A stretch of 64,000 nucleotides of DNA from Gigaspora rosea. Its lineage: Eukaryota > Glomeromycota > Glomeromycetes > Diversisporales > Gigasporaceae. This document shows positions 45,640 through 57,229 of the stretch, one piece after another. The stretch is taken from contig QKWP01000199.1 in assembly GCA_003550325.1 (NCBI GenBank), positions 310,579-374,578 on the forward strand, in the 5' to 3' direction. Below the pieces are notes generated by a model. It saw nothing but the letters and a program-made list of their open reading frames with translations. It was not told where the DNA came from and ran no database searches. A program made the position numbers and the translations under genes. Numbering within the stretch: position 1 is the stretch's first letter; every line of letters begins with the position of its first letter.

Positions 45640-46210
45640 TGAAATATTTTATTAGCATTATCTATCTCTGCAGATTTTGTATAATAAATAAATGCTTTAT
45701 ATTTATCCTTTCAATTCAAATTCCTTTTTAATAAGGGCCGTGACATATATTACATAATATCATTTTATCATAAAGCTACCCCCCTCCCCCCTACATAAGA
45801 CCAATTAGCCAATCAAATTGTATAATTAGTCTTATGTAAAAATATTTTTGACCCCTCTCCTAGGATATTATGTAATATTTGTCACTGCACTAACAATATT
45901 CAATGTCATACATTCTACTAGTATTACCCATCCCAACAAATTTTTGAAAATAAATAAATGCCTTATATTTATCATTTTTACCTTTATGTTTAACAATTAC
46001 CAAGCATAAATGTTCCAATAGCATTACCCATCTTAGTAATTTTTGATAATAAATGAATACTTTATATTTACTCTTATATTTACTCCAATTTTTTTATTAT
46101 AATAGATACCATAAAAAGCATTCTATAACAATTATTTATTTCTGCCTATTTTTTATAATAAATGAATGCTTTATATTTAACTTTTCAACCTGTTTACAAT
46201 AACAATGCAC
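45640..46210 (-). pseudogene. Decayed Sel1-like repeat array (minus strand)
   Basis: Read from 46,210 downward, frames give VEKLNIKHSFIIKN, KYKVFIYYQKL, KNDKYKAFIYFQKFVGMGNT and DKYKAFIYYTKSAEIDNA. KAFIYY-like words recur at roughly 100-bp intervals. Multiple frame changes and stops are present. The TIR element at 45,734-45,890 splits the last two units. Confidence 0.5.
45734..45890. mobile_element. 157-bp MITE inserted in the SLR remnant, TA target
   Basis: AGGGCCGTGACATATATTAC at the left pairs with GTAATATTTGTCACTGCAC at the right. TA flanks both sides (45,732-45,733 and 45,891-45,892). The interior holds an inverted pair CTACATAAGACCAATTA and TAATTAGTCTTATGTA. Confidence 0.7.
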
Positions 46211-48370
46211 TATGCAAGTACAAATTAAATTACAGCATAGATTTGATTATTAAGCAAAAATTGATAATGTTAATTGGGTTTATTAGAAATTGTTCTAATT
46301 TAACAAGAATTAAATAAGAATATTGCATTTTATTTTTTTATTATGTAATTTACAAATTTTATTTAGAAAATCTTGTAAAAAATTCTGCAAATTGTCATTA
46401 TCTAAATTTAATTAAGTGGCAATATTGGCTATTTAAGATAAATTGTAATTTTTTCTGGCTTTTTTTTTACAAATACATTATTATAATTTAATATTTTTAA
46501 TACAAGAAAAGTGAATTATATATAGGAGAATCAAGTTTATATATTATATATGCAATATAAATTAATTGTTAATATATTTATATATAATTCTATAATTAGA
46601 TAGATACAAATTTACTTTGAATTTATGTATGTATGTACATACGTATATACATGCATTGACTTGAATGAGTTATCAAAATATCATATTATTATCACACTGC
46701 CTATTACAGTCATTACTCTATATAATTACCCTATAAGCACAACTTATAAAAACTTCTCTCTTTATTATAAATTACTATTAAACTTATAAAATATATTTTT
46801 TTATAAATGCTTTTTTTTTAAGTACTTTTTTAAAAAACCCCTTAAACAAACAACTTAGGAGAATGACTGTATATTTGATTATTAGTACTGTAAATTGCTA
46901 TATACAATATCTTTTCTAATAGTAGATTTGCTATTAATTAGACCTGAATACAACACAAAATCTATATTAATCAAATGTAAGTTTTATCAAATAACTAGAC
47001 TGTTTACTAAAATACAAATTGTGTATGCATTTGAATTTTTTTTCTTTTTATAATATAACCTCTTAGTGTGTACTAGACCTGAGTCTACTATATTGTTTGA
47101 AAATTGGTAGAATATAACAAACCTGGGTCTTTTATATAGTAATTTACAGTAGCTGAAACTCAGTAGTGAAGCTATACTGGCATGTGCAATTTCTAGTATC
47201 TAGCAAAAAAAAGTATGAAGTTCAAAATAAAGCCAAGCAAAATGAACAAATAATATACTGTAGAAAAAATTACAATATAGATAAAATATAAAGTCTGAAT
47301 AAACAATTTTTTAATAAATATACTGTAAAAAAAAATGTAGAATTATAAATTAGATTTGCAAAAAGGCAGAATGAAGTAGGCTGTGAATTACACAAAAAAT
47401 TGACAAAATCTAAAATAATCAACTTTTTTACAAACTTTTAAATAATATATTTGAAACTATTCTCAAAGTTTTGAGTACTGAAATTGTAAATTTTTATTTA
47501 AAATAAAATTTAAATTCTTTAAACTTGATTAATAAATAAAAACATCTCAATAATTAGTAAAGTTATATTATTGCTACACTATATGCTATTCTAATTATTA
47601 GTTGGCTAAGTGGCAAGGCTGCCTAAAATATGCAATTTAAATTATTTGTTATAAAATAAAATTGTAACTTGTGAAAGATTAATTAACAGGATCTTGTTAT
47701 CATTTCTGATTTATTTATTTATTTATTTTTATTCCATCAAAAATGATATTAATGACGACCAGGAATAGTATATATGTACCATCTTAAAAATTGAAAATTG
47801 ATTAAATTTTAAATATTTACTATTACGCCTACTGATTAGATGTGATAGGAATTTTTATTAATTATAATCAATATATATATAATTAATTGTTTATAAATCA
47901 ATTTAATTTATGAGAATTATGAATTTCAATAAGTTTTAAAAGTTGCACAAAAAGACTCCGTGCATCCAAAACATGTTCTGGGAGAATAATTTTTGTCATT
48001 AGAAAAGGTTTTTTTTAAAAAAAGTACACTATATAAATATATATAATATAATATTGGCTGATATGTATATATATCATCAGAAACATGTTAAAGAAATCAG
48101 AAATCACCGATTTCTTTTTTTTTTTGCAAATTTCACATAATTTTTGCAAACTGCAATGATTGATTTAATAAATCTTTATTATAAGCAATTTTATTATAGA
48201 TTATTATTATTATCACCAAGGATAATAATTGTTTAAAGTCAATTAATTATAATAGATTAAATAGTTAACCGATTATAATCAGGTTTTAAATTTTCCTATG
48301 ACAAAATTCAAGATTAAATTCACAAGTAACCTACTAATTTTCTTATTTTTGCCCACTAGAACTTACTTAT
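46210..48370. other. Long non-coding stretch
   Basis: Apart from the MITE at 46,707-46,869 nothing is supported. The sequence is A+T-rich with (TTTA)n near 47,708 and TATATA runs. Confidence 0.5.
46707..46869. mobile_element. 163-bp CAGT..ACTG family MITE, TA target
   Basis: The left end CAGTCATTACTCTATATAAT and inverted right end CAGTCATTCTCCTAAG pair at their tips. TA lies outside both ends. The interior has ACTTATAAAAACTTCTCTC-like words typical of this family. Confidence 0.65.
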
Positions 48371-48380
48371 AGTTAGTTAA

Positions 48381-48593
48381 TGTCACAGATCATAATTTAA
48401 AATGAAATCTACATTCTATACTTAACCTGCTAGCCTTCTAAAACCAATTAATACTTGTTTATTATAATTTTTTTTTAAAACTAACCCTAATCTAAACCCC
48501 TAACCCTAAAAAATGCACTCCAAAAAAATTTAGTTTTCGAGATTTTATACTATCATTTCATTTTAATCTGGATTTCATTATGATCTGTCACAG
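48381..48593. mobile_element. ~213-bp TIR element, TTAA or TA flank
   Basis: TGTCACAGATCATAATTTAA at the left pairs with TTCATTATGATCTGTCACAG at the right. TTAA directly precedes the left end and follows the right end (48,377-48,380 and 48,594-48,597), so a piggyBac-type mover is possible. The interior carries CCCTAATCTAAACCCC, a RepA-like word. Confidence 0.6.
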
Positions 48594-48599
48594 TTAATA

Positions 48600-49100
48600 T
48601 TAACTGGTACTGGCAATCAGTACATTTCTAAATGAAGCATTCTTGGGATTATGGATTTTTTGGCATAACAAGAATAGTCATTCTTTAAGGCTTTATTATA
48701 ATTTTTATTGATGATTTCAAAAATTGATATAAAGGCGTATGTTACTTAAACACTAATCAGATGAAAGTCAGTTTATTAAGTTCATTGGCCATGCCAATAC
48801 TCTAGATATTATATAGGTGTCAAATTATTATCACAGCGACTTATTTTTATTATGAATTTTTGTGGTACATATTTTTTTTTGCAGTTAGATTAGGATTTAA
48901 GATTAGAGTTTATAATAATAAAATAAGTTTTAGTAGGGTTCATTTTCAAATAGGAATCCCAGTTTCAGCCATGAAAATTATTTTTACGGCGCTTTTCAAA
49001 TTAGTGGAAATCAGAAATCTAGAAAAAAATACCAATATGAGATTGGTTAAAAGTAATTTTTAGCCAATCATGTATTGGCATTTTTTCTATATTTCTAATT
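48600..49100. other. Spacer with a weak relative of the 18,339 element
   Basis: GGATTTAAGATTAGAGTT, ATTTTCAAATAGGAATCCCAGTTTCAGCC parallels the right half of the 18,339-18,564 element (TTTCAAATTGAGACCCCAAATTTCAGC). No gene seen; the 67-codon open frame here follows this repeat. Confidence 0.4.
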
Positions 49101-49990
49101 CCTGGTGTGATGCAATAGATAATAATGTTATACCTTCTGAAATGATAAGACATAAATAATTGCTTGTCGAAGGTAATGCTTATATGATGTAATAAATTCT
49201 ACTAAAAAAGAGTTATGAAAATTTATTACTCTAATTTTTATACAAGTTATTTGAAAGAATTATTAAAAAAAAGAAATTGACTTTTTATTATGTCCGTGAT
49301 GCTATGACCATTTAAGTTGCGAACCAGATACTTTGCAAAATATGTTAAGAGTGATCCTGAAAGGTGATAAATATTTTGTATTTTATTTTCTAAAATATAA
49401 AAAAAAAAAGAAATTTGCTGTTTTAATCACTGGTGATCATAATAAGTATTGCAAAATGTTCAGAATCCCCAAAACCTTGTACTGTACAAAATAAATTAGG
49501 TCCTTTATCCTATCATATTATATAACTGCATCCTAATCATAACCTTAAATGTTTCTAGTATGTAGTAATTTTCAGAAAGTAGAAAAATAATTAAACGGTT
49601 TAAATTTTTATCTAATTTAGATTAAAAAATAGGGAACAGATATTCCACACCTGATTTTGGTATTTCCACACCCTGTAAGTTATAAATTATTATTGTGAAA
49701 TTATGAAATACCACGATATATAATTAAATGGTTTAAATTTTGATTTAAAAAAAATATTAATTAATTATTACCCAACACTTAAGCATAATTTTTTTTATAT
49801 TTACTGTCATTTATAGCATAATGTAAAACAATTAAATATTAAAACTTTTTTAATTAAAAATAGAGAAGTTGAAATATTAGATGATACTGGTATGAGATAA
49901 GTTAATCAATGTGTTACATTATGCAATGTATTTTACAACATACGTTGCAATAGATATATTATGCAATATAACGCTGTATTATAAAAAATA

Positions 49991-50234
49991 TGGGGGCGTC
50001 AATATAAACCAAGCAAATTGTTTCTAAGTAAACTTTTTTTAAACTTTAGATTAAAATATCTTAACAACTATTGAATTAATCTTGATAAAAGATTTTTATT
50101 TTAATTCTATATAGTTATCGAATTAATAAAAAAATTTTTTATCAAGATTTGGTTTAATAGTTGTTAAGATATTTTAATCTAAAGTTAAAAAAAAATTACT
50201 AAAATGATTTGCTTGGTTTCTATTGACACCCCCA
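49991..50234. mobile_element. 244-bp long-TIR MITE, TA target
   Basis: Both arms of about 110 bp pair almost throughout: TGGGGGCGTCAATATAAACC at the left and inverted TGGGGGTGTCAATAGAAACC at the right, then ACTTTAGATTAAAATATC in both. TA flanks both ends. Copy 1 (near 34,735) has only the A+T-rich empty site. Confidence 0.85.
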
Positions 50235-50503
50235 TATAAATATTTGTGATTTTTTATATATTAAAGCATTAGCCCTAAATTTAGAAAAATATTTAAAAAG
50301 ATGATGTTCAAAATATTAATGATCAAACCAAACGACAAGATGGCACAGGTTTTGCCAATGACATATGAACACCTAGTAGAAATTAATGAAGGCAAAATAA
50401 TTGTAGAAAGTCAATTAGGAAAGTAAGTAAATTTTGGTTTATTTAAAATGTTGAAATAACACCAATATCAGCTACTCAAAAACTCCAAATTATTATACAG
50501 AGT

Positions 50504-50893
50504 CAGGGACGATGATTTTCTGTGTTTCACATAATACCACAGAATTCACAGAAATAGGCTTATATCACAATATATTTATATCACCGCAGAATATCACAGA
50601 AAATAGTGAATTATATAGAAAGATACATAATTTAACCACAGAAATCCCAATAAATGCTAATTTTAGAAAGTGGCCAGTTTAATTTAGGCCGGTATCGGTA
50701 ATTTTCGGAAAGGTGGACAATTAATGAACATGAATTACGAGCATGTTGGTCGGAAAGTTTCGGAAACATATAGTTTGTTAAATTTAGCACATTTTTAGTC
50801 ATTTTATACCGCATAATTGCACATAATTCTTAAAATTTGCTCGCATCACATCACAGAATTTTTTTTAATCACCGTAGCAAATCATCGTCCCTG
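50504..50893. mobile_element. 390-bp hAT-like MITE, 8-bp duplication TACAGAGT
   Basis: The ends CAGGGACGATGATTTTCTG and inverted CAGGGACGATGATTTGCTA pair. TACAGAGT lies exactly at both flanks (50,496-50,503 and 50,894-50,901), and copy 1 shows the single-copy empty site at 35,018. The 60-codon minus-strand frame inside is not recognised and is probably incidental. Confidence 0.9.
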
Positions 50894-51244
50894 TACAGAG
50901 TCAAATAATCCTAATTTAAAACGCATTGTATTAATTTACCAACTTAACCACTTTTTATAAAAAAAAAATAGCATAAAGGTTGAAGCATGACAAGATATCG
51001 TAGAGCCTTACACAATCAGGCACCTTATACCATAATATTAATCAATCTTGATGAAACAATACAGATGAAATTATTAAAGCTGCATTAGAATTAAGAGAAA
51101 ACTTATTGGCTATGTATATTGCAATTTTATAGTTAGAAATTCTTCAATTAATTATAAGAGAGTCAAATTTGGTCTAAATACTGATGCAACCGAACTGAAA
51201 TAATACTTTTGAGAAAATATTATTTATTTTTGTTTAATTATAAT

Positions 51245-51690
51245 AATTATTATTTTTTCTGTAATACCAATTATCGCTGCTGAAGCTGAATTCACACGAT
51301 AGCCACTACTTACTATTATATTATGGACCATTACACCATACTTCAATGATCAAATAATTGATTACCTCATACTTCGCTCGTTCGATCGAACATGTGACCG
51401 TAATCGAGCTTGTCACATGTTCGATCGGGTGATTACTGATTCGAGACAAAAGCTGTAAGGAGCTAAAATATTTTTAATGATCTTATAATTCCTAAAATTG
51501 TTCTACTTGTTCATAAACCAAGCTAAATTGGGAAAATTATAATGGGAAGCTTTTCCATTTTATAACAATGTACATAAAACGTGGATTTATCTATAAAAAA
51601 CTTTATAACAATAAAAAGAACCAGCATATACAGAATATATGGTTACAAATAATAACCTACGTTCCTGATTTTAGTACGACTGCGTTGGTC
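51245..51690 (+). repeat. R1 block, copy 2 (uninterrupted)
   Basis: This is the cleanest copy. It contains a perfect hairpin: CGATCGAACATGTGAC at 51,384-51,399 and GTCACATGTTCGATCG at 51,413-51,428, with a 13-base loop. Confidence 0.8.
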
Positions 51691-52057
51691 GTGTTGATTG
51701 CAGATCACTTCGGACCATCATTCCGCCCAATATTGCATTGCATGGACATGCATTAACAAAATATTTTGTGATTTATCATTACATAATCGTGTTGTAGTTA
51801 TAGTTATTAACAAAGAGAATATTACTATACTAAGGTTACTAAGTAAGTTTGATTGCGATTAGGAAAATGCAAAGAACTTCCAATATAAGACTTTCGACCT
51901 AAGAATTTTTGATATAAAAATCTCGATATAAGAAAAATTTGACTAGAACCAGTAATTTTCTTATATAAAGAGTCGATTTTATTATACTAAACATTGCTTT
52001 TGTTTTTAATTTATTATTTTCTTTAGTTCAAATGTTTCGGCGGATTAATTTAATTTA

Positions 52058-55000
52058 TACTTAAATTCTGCTAAAGGTGGTAATTCTGATAAGCATTACA
52101 ATCTTGGATTGTGTTATCATCATGGCAGAGGTACTACAAAAAATGAAAAAAGTGCATTTGAGTGGTATTTAAAATCTGCCAAAGCCGGTAATTCCGATGG
52201 ACAGTATAGTCTCGGATTTTGCTATGAAAATGGTATAGGTACATCCAAGGATGAAAAAAAGGCATTTGTGTGGTATTTGAAATCTGCTGAAGGTGGCAAT
52301 TCGAATGGACAATTTAATCTTGGAAAATGCTATACAAAAGGCATAGGCACATCCAAGGATGAAAAAAAAAGCATTTGTGTGGTATTTGAAATCTGCTAAA
52401 GATGACAATTTCGATGGACAATGTAGTCTTGGATTGTGCTATATAAAAGGTATAGGCACCATTAAAAATGAAAAAAATGCATTCGAATGGTATTTGAAAT
52501 CTGCTAAAAATGGCAATCCAGATGGACAATATAGTCTTGGATACTGTTACGAAAATGGCATAGGCACAGCCAAGGATGAAAAAAAAGCATTTGAATGGTA
52601 TTTAAAATCTGCTGAAAGTGGTAATTCAGGTGGACAGTATGGTCTTGGATACTGTTACGAAAATGGCATAGGCACAGCCAAGGATGAAAAAAAGGCGTTT
52701 GAGATGTATTTAAAATCTGCCGAGAATGGCAATTCGGATGGGCAAAGCAATCTTGGATGGTGTTATCAAAATGGCATAGGTACGACCAAAGATGAAAAAA
52801 AAGCATTTGAATGGTATTTAAAATCTGCTGAAAGTCGCAATCCAAATGGGCAAGATAACATTGGATGGTGTTATCATATGGTATAGGCACAGATAAGGAT
52901 GAGAAAAAAGCATTTGAGTGGTATTTTAAATCTGCCAAAGATGGCAGTTCCAACGGGCAATGTAATCTCGGATTCTGTTACAATAATGGCATAGGCACTA
53001 TTAAGAATGAAAAAAAAGCATTTGAATGGTATTTGAAATCTGCTGAAAGTGACAATCCGAATGGACAATTTAATATTGGAAACTGCTATCAAAATGGCAT
53101 AGGCACAGAAAAGGATGAAAAAAAGGCATTTGAGTTGTTTTTAAAATCTTCTGAAGGTAATAATTCCAATGGACAGTTCTGTCTTGGTTCTTGCTACGAA
53201 AATGGCATAGGTATATCCAAAGATGAAAAAAAGGCATTTGAATGGTATTTAAAATCTGCTGAAGGTGGCAATTCTAGTGGACAATATGTTCTTGGAAGAT
53301 GCTATCAAAGTGGCATAGGCAAAGCAAAAGATGAAAAAAAAGCATTTGAATGGTTTTTAAAATCTGCTGAAGGTGGAAACTCCTATGGGCAATGTGATGT
53401 TGGATTCTGTTACAGAAATGGTGTGGGCACTATTAAGGACGACAAAGAGTCATTCGAATGGTATATGAAATCTGCTGAGGGCGGAAATTCAAATGGACAA
53501 TTTAATTTTGGAAACTGCTATCAAAATGGCATAGGAACAAATAAGGATGAAAAAAGGGCATTTGAGTGGTATTTGAAATCGGCTGAAAGTGGCAATTCGA
53601 ATGGACAAAATAAACTCGGATGGTGTTATCAAAATGGCATAGGCACAAATAAGGATGAAAAAAAGGCATTTGAGTGGTATCTGAAATCTGCTGAAAGTGG
53701 TGATTCTAATGGACAAAATAAACTCGGTTGGTGTTATCAAAATACATAGGCACAACTAAGGATGAAAAAAAGGCATTTGTGTGGTATTTGAAATCTGCTG
53801 AAGGTGGTGATTCTAATGGACAATATAATCTTGGAATCTGCTATCAAAATGGTTTAGGCACAGCTAAGGATGAAAAAAAGGCATTTGTGTGTTATTTGAA
53901 ATCTGCTCAAGGTGGCAACCCGAATGGACAAAATGAACTCTCATGGTGTTATCTAAATGGGATAGGCATATATAAAGATGAAAAGAAGGCATTTGAATGG
54001 TGCTTAAAATCTGCTGAAGGTGGTGATCCTAATGGACAAAATAAACTTGGATTCTATTACAGAAATGGCATAGGCACAGATAAGGATAAAAGAAAGGCAT
54101 TTGGATGGTATTTGAAATCTGCTGAAGGTGGTGATCCTAATGGACAAAATAATCTCGGATGGTGTTACCAATACGGCGTAGGCACAATTAAGTTTGAAAA
54201 AAAAGCATTTAAGTGGTATTTAAAATCTGCTGAAAGTGGCAATTCATATGGACAAAATAGAGTTGGATGGTGTTACCAATACGGCATAGGCACAACTAAG
54301 GATGAAAAAAAAGCATTTGAGTGGTATTTGAAATCTGCTGAAAGTGGCAATTCGTATGGTCAAAATAATCTTGGACGACTTTATCAAAATGGCATAGGCA
54401 CAGATAAGGATGAACAAAAGGCATTTGTATTGTATTTGAAATCTGCTGAAGATGGTAATTCTGAAGGACAATGTAATCTCGGATGGTGTTACCAATACGG
54501 CATAGGCACAATTAGGGATGAAAAAAAGGCAATTGAGTGGTATTTGAAATCTGCTAAATGTGGCAATTCAAATGGACAAAATAAACTTGGATTGTGTTAT
54601 CAAAATGGCATAAGCATAGATAAGGATGAAAAAAAAGCATTTGATTGGTATTTGAAATCTGCTAAAGGTGGTGATTCTAATGGACAATATAATCTTGGAA
54701 TCTGTTTTCAAAATGGCATAGGCACAGATAAGGATGAAAAAAAGGCATTTGTGTGGTTTTTGAAATCTGCTGAAGGTGGTGATTCTAAAGGACAAAATAA
54801 TCTCGGATTGTGTTAACACTACGGCAAAGGAACAATTAAGAATGGATATCAAGCATTTTGGTTGTATTTTAAATCTGCTAAAGGTGGCAATTCGAATGGA
54901 CAAAATGGTCTTGGATTGTGTTACCAATACGGCATAGGCACAACTAAGGATGTAAATGAAGCATTTGGGTGGTATTTGAAATCTGCTGAAAGTGGCAATT

Positions 55001-55336
55001 CAAATGGACAAAATAATCTTGGAATCTGTTACAGAGATGGCATAGGCACATATAAGAATAAAAAAAAGGCATATGAGTGGTATTTGAAATCTGCCGAAAG
55101 TGGCAATTCGCATGGCCAAAATAATCTCGGACGGTGTTACCAATACAGCATAGGCACAATGAAAGATGAAAAAAAAGCATTTGAGTAGTATTTGAAATCT
55201 GCTGAAGGCGGCAATTCGTCTGGACAATCAAATCTTGGATACTGCTATTTAAATGGCATAGGCACAGTCAAGGATGAAGAAAAGGCATTCAAATGCTATT
55301 TAAAATCTGTTGAATGTTGCAATCCTATTGTGTAAT
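52058..55336 (+). pseudogene. Sel1-like repeat (SLR) gene, locus 2, ~31 repeats, broken
   Basis: About 31 units of 36 aa follow [18 protein letters not shown] and LGWCYQNGIGTxKDEK. The array starts after a good acceptor (TTATTTTCTTTAG ending at 52,026), so a 5' exon should exist upstream but was not found. An in-frame TAA at about 52,056 lies between the acceptor and the first repeat in one frame. Frame changes: an extra A near 52,366 in an A-run, a lost base near 52,877 (TGTTATCATATGG), and one near 53,743 (CAAAATACATAGG). Nonsense changes: TAA at 54,814-54,816 (CCA context to ACA shift of a Tyr-His site) and TGG to TAG at 55,186-55,188, after which the same frame runs on to TAA at 55,334-55,336. 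Long pieces stay open (294 and 362 codons). SLR proteins act as adaptors; no catalytic domain is fused. Either a recent pseudogene or a gene with assembly errors in its A-runs. Confidence 0.75.
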
Positions 55337-55339
55337 ATA

Positions 55340-56100
55340 ATCGGATAAGATGATGAAGTCATGGCTTTAGAAATTTGTTAGGAAGTTCTTATTAAGAGAA
55401 CAATTGAATTTTTAAAATCCAATAAAAAATCCCAAATTATGTCTTAATGATATTAATTATAATATATTTCGTATTAGTAAATTTAAATTTCATTAGTTAC
55501 ATTATGATAATAATTTGAAATTATCGAAAATGGATTAAAATTTATTATGGAGTGATAATATACAATATTTAACGGAAATTAAAGAATGTCCAGGAAAAAG
55601 TTAGTATTTAACCTGTATATTTTTTATAAATAATTTCTACCAGGAAAATAGAAGCTATTGAAGCTATTAAAGGTTTGAAGGAATTAAATTTTTGTTTATT
55701 TTCTAATTAACCAATTCTACATTGTAGCAACATTATTATACAACCAATCAGCAATCCATTTGCTAACATAGATGTACTATTGCTCTGTCTTTTGACAATT
55801 AAAGAATTAATAAAATATATTATCCAAATAAGCAGATATCAGGCTTCAATCTATACTTAAAATTAAACTAAAAATTAAAGATTCGGACGACTTTTCATTC
55901 AAGTTCAACCAGCGATATATAGTCATATGAGCAGCTTCATCGACTAGAATACCGTATTGTTAAGTTATTGCGTTAAAACGAGAAAAATAAATATATATAT
56001 GACATTACGTCTTTTTTTGGTACCTCAATGATATACAATTTGTTTCAATTGTTTCATTTGATGTGTTTTTTTGAGAGATAGATCTTAATATCTATATTAT
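55340..56100. other. 3' flank of SLR locus 2
   Basis: The part to about 55,735 is duplicated at 38,890-39,370. Beyond it nothing is recognised. Confidence 0.45.
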
Positions 56101-56104
56101 TAAA

Positions 56105-56850
56105 AGTTTTAATGTCTGTCTGTCACGTTTAAACAATCTGATTGGTCGAATTTGGGTACCGTGATCTGGATCGTCATCAGGTGATCTATATCATGTGATC
56201 TACATTGCCGTCCGTCCTTATTACCTGAGTTTAAAAAAAACCCTAAGTTAGAATTATATATTAATATTATATATTTTGCCGCATGCAGCATTTTGGTGTC
56301 TATCTCTATAGCTAAAACACGTGACTGTAATCCATATCCATTGTTGAACTATACTATAGAGTCCCCGTGACTCTTCGGACAATAATAATGTTGTCAAGGA
56401 GGCTAATACGTGTTTTTTAAAACATATTAACCTAAAAAGGGAATGAATCTTTTACAAAAAAACAACACAAGACTGCTCTGTCTTATAATACTAGATACAA
56501 TCAGATACAATCATAAATAAATTTTATATACTATAACAATTACATACGAAATGGAATCTAATACGCGGTATTTTGTTATTTTAAAAAATATTATTTACAA
56601 AGACAATTACATACACAATGGAACAAAATACGCGGTATCTTTGTTATTTTTAAATCATATTAACCTAAAAAGGGAAGGAATCGATTTATAACAAAACAAC
56701 AATACGAGACTTGACATTTATAATAAAATTTTTACTTATCCGACAAACTCATATGATCATGAAAAAATTTCTTCTTGTTATTTTTTCATGTGTTACGGCA
56801 TAATCATGTTTATTCAAATTAAAACTCAGCGAGCAACTCCCTACCAAGCA
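56105..56850. other. Non-coding stretch with an internal near-direct repeat
   Basis: ATATTAACCTAAAAAGGGAA..GAATC occurs at 56,424 and 56,648, and TACAxAATGGAAxxxAATACGCGGTAT at 56,544 and 56,613. It looks like two diverged units of ~70-220 bp. No gene seen. Confidence 0.5.
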
Positions 56851-56858
56851 TGATCATA

Positions 56859-57019
56859 AATTGCCGAATAACACCAATATTGGGCAAATTGTCGAATACA
56901 GTAATTTGGCAAATGATTGGCTACATGTGCCGCGCTGTGGCACATGATCAATTGCCAAATTACCATTATTCTACAATTTTTGCCCAATATTGTATACTTA
57001 TCGAATTGGCAATATTCGG
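56859..57019. mobile_element. ~160-bp foldback element
   Basis: AATTTGGCAAATGATTGGC and GGCACATGATCAATTGCCAAATT pair around GTGCCGCGC, with outer arms ATTGCCGAATA and (inverted) ATTGCCAATTCGATA. The words CAATTTTTGCCCAATATTGTATACTTAT reappear at 60,555, next to the R1 block. Confidence 0.6.
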
Positions 57020-57229
57020 CCAGTCAAATTTTTACCAAATGTCCCAGAATTATGAAAACAGCTGTAAACCATTCGTATGGGCTCTTTCGATGTGATAATC
57101 CAAGAAATGATCTACATATATATTGACATATAAACAAATCACGAATTTGTATAACTGACCAATCAATTTACTGCATGTGATCGATGTGATATTTGTTGTG
57201 ATTAACTTCTAATTGCACATTACTAAATA

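Larger units (their letters stand above)
49105..55735 (+). repeat. Segmental duplication, copy 2 (SLR locus 2 plus flanks)
   Basis: This block is collinear with 34,095-39,370 in the same orientation. Unique insertions include about 49,430-49,720 (bounded by AATTAAxCGGTTTAAATTTT-like direct words), 49,991-50,234 and 50,504-50,893. Its SLR array is about ten units longer than copy 1. Confidence 0.8.

Noticed and set aside
50632-50814. 60-codon minus-strand frame as a gene
   Set aside because: It lies wholly inside the hAT-like MITE at 50,504-50,893 and has no recognisable domain.
36627-55336. CRISPR-like array
   Set aside because: The regular spacing comes from protein-coding 108-bp SLR units, not from short repeats with unique spacers; the sequence is eukaryotic.
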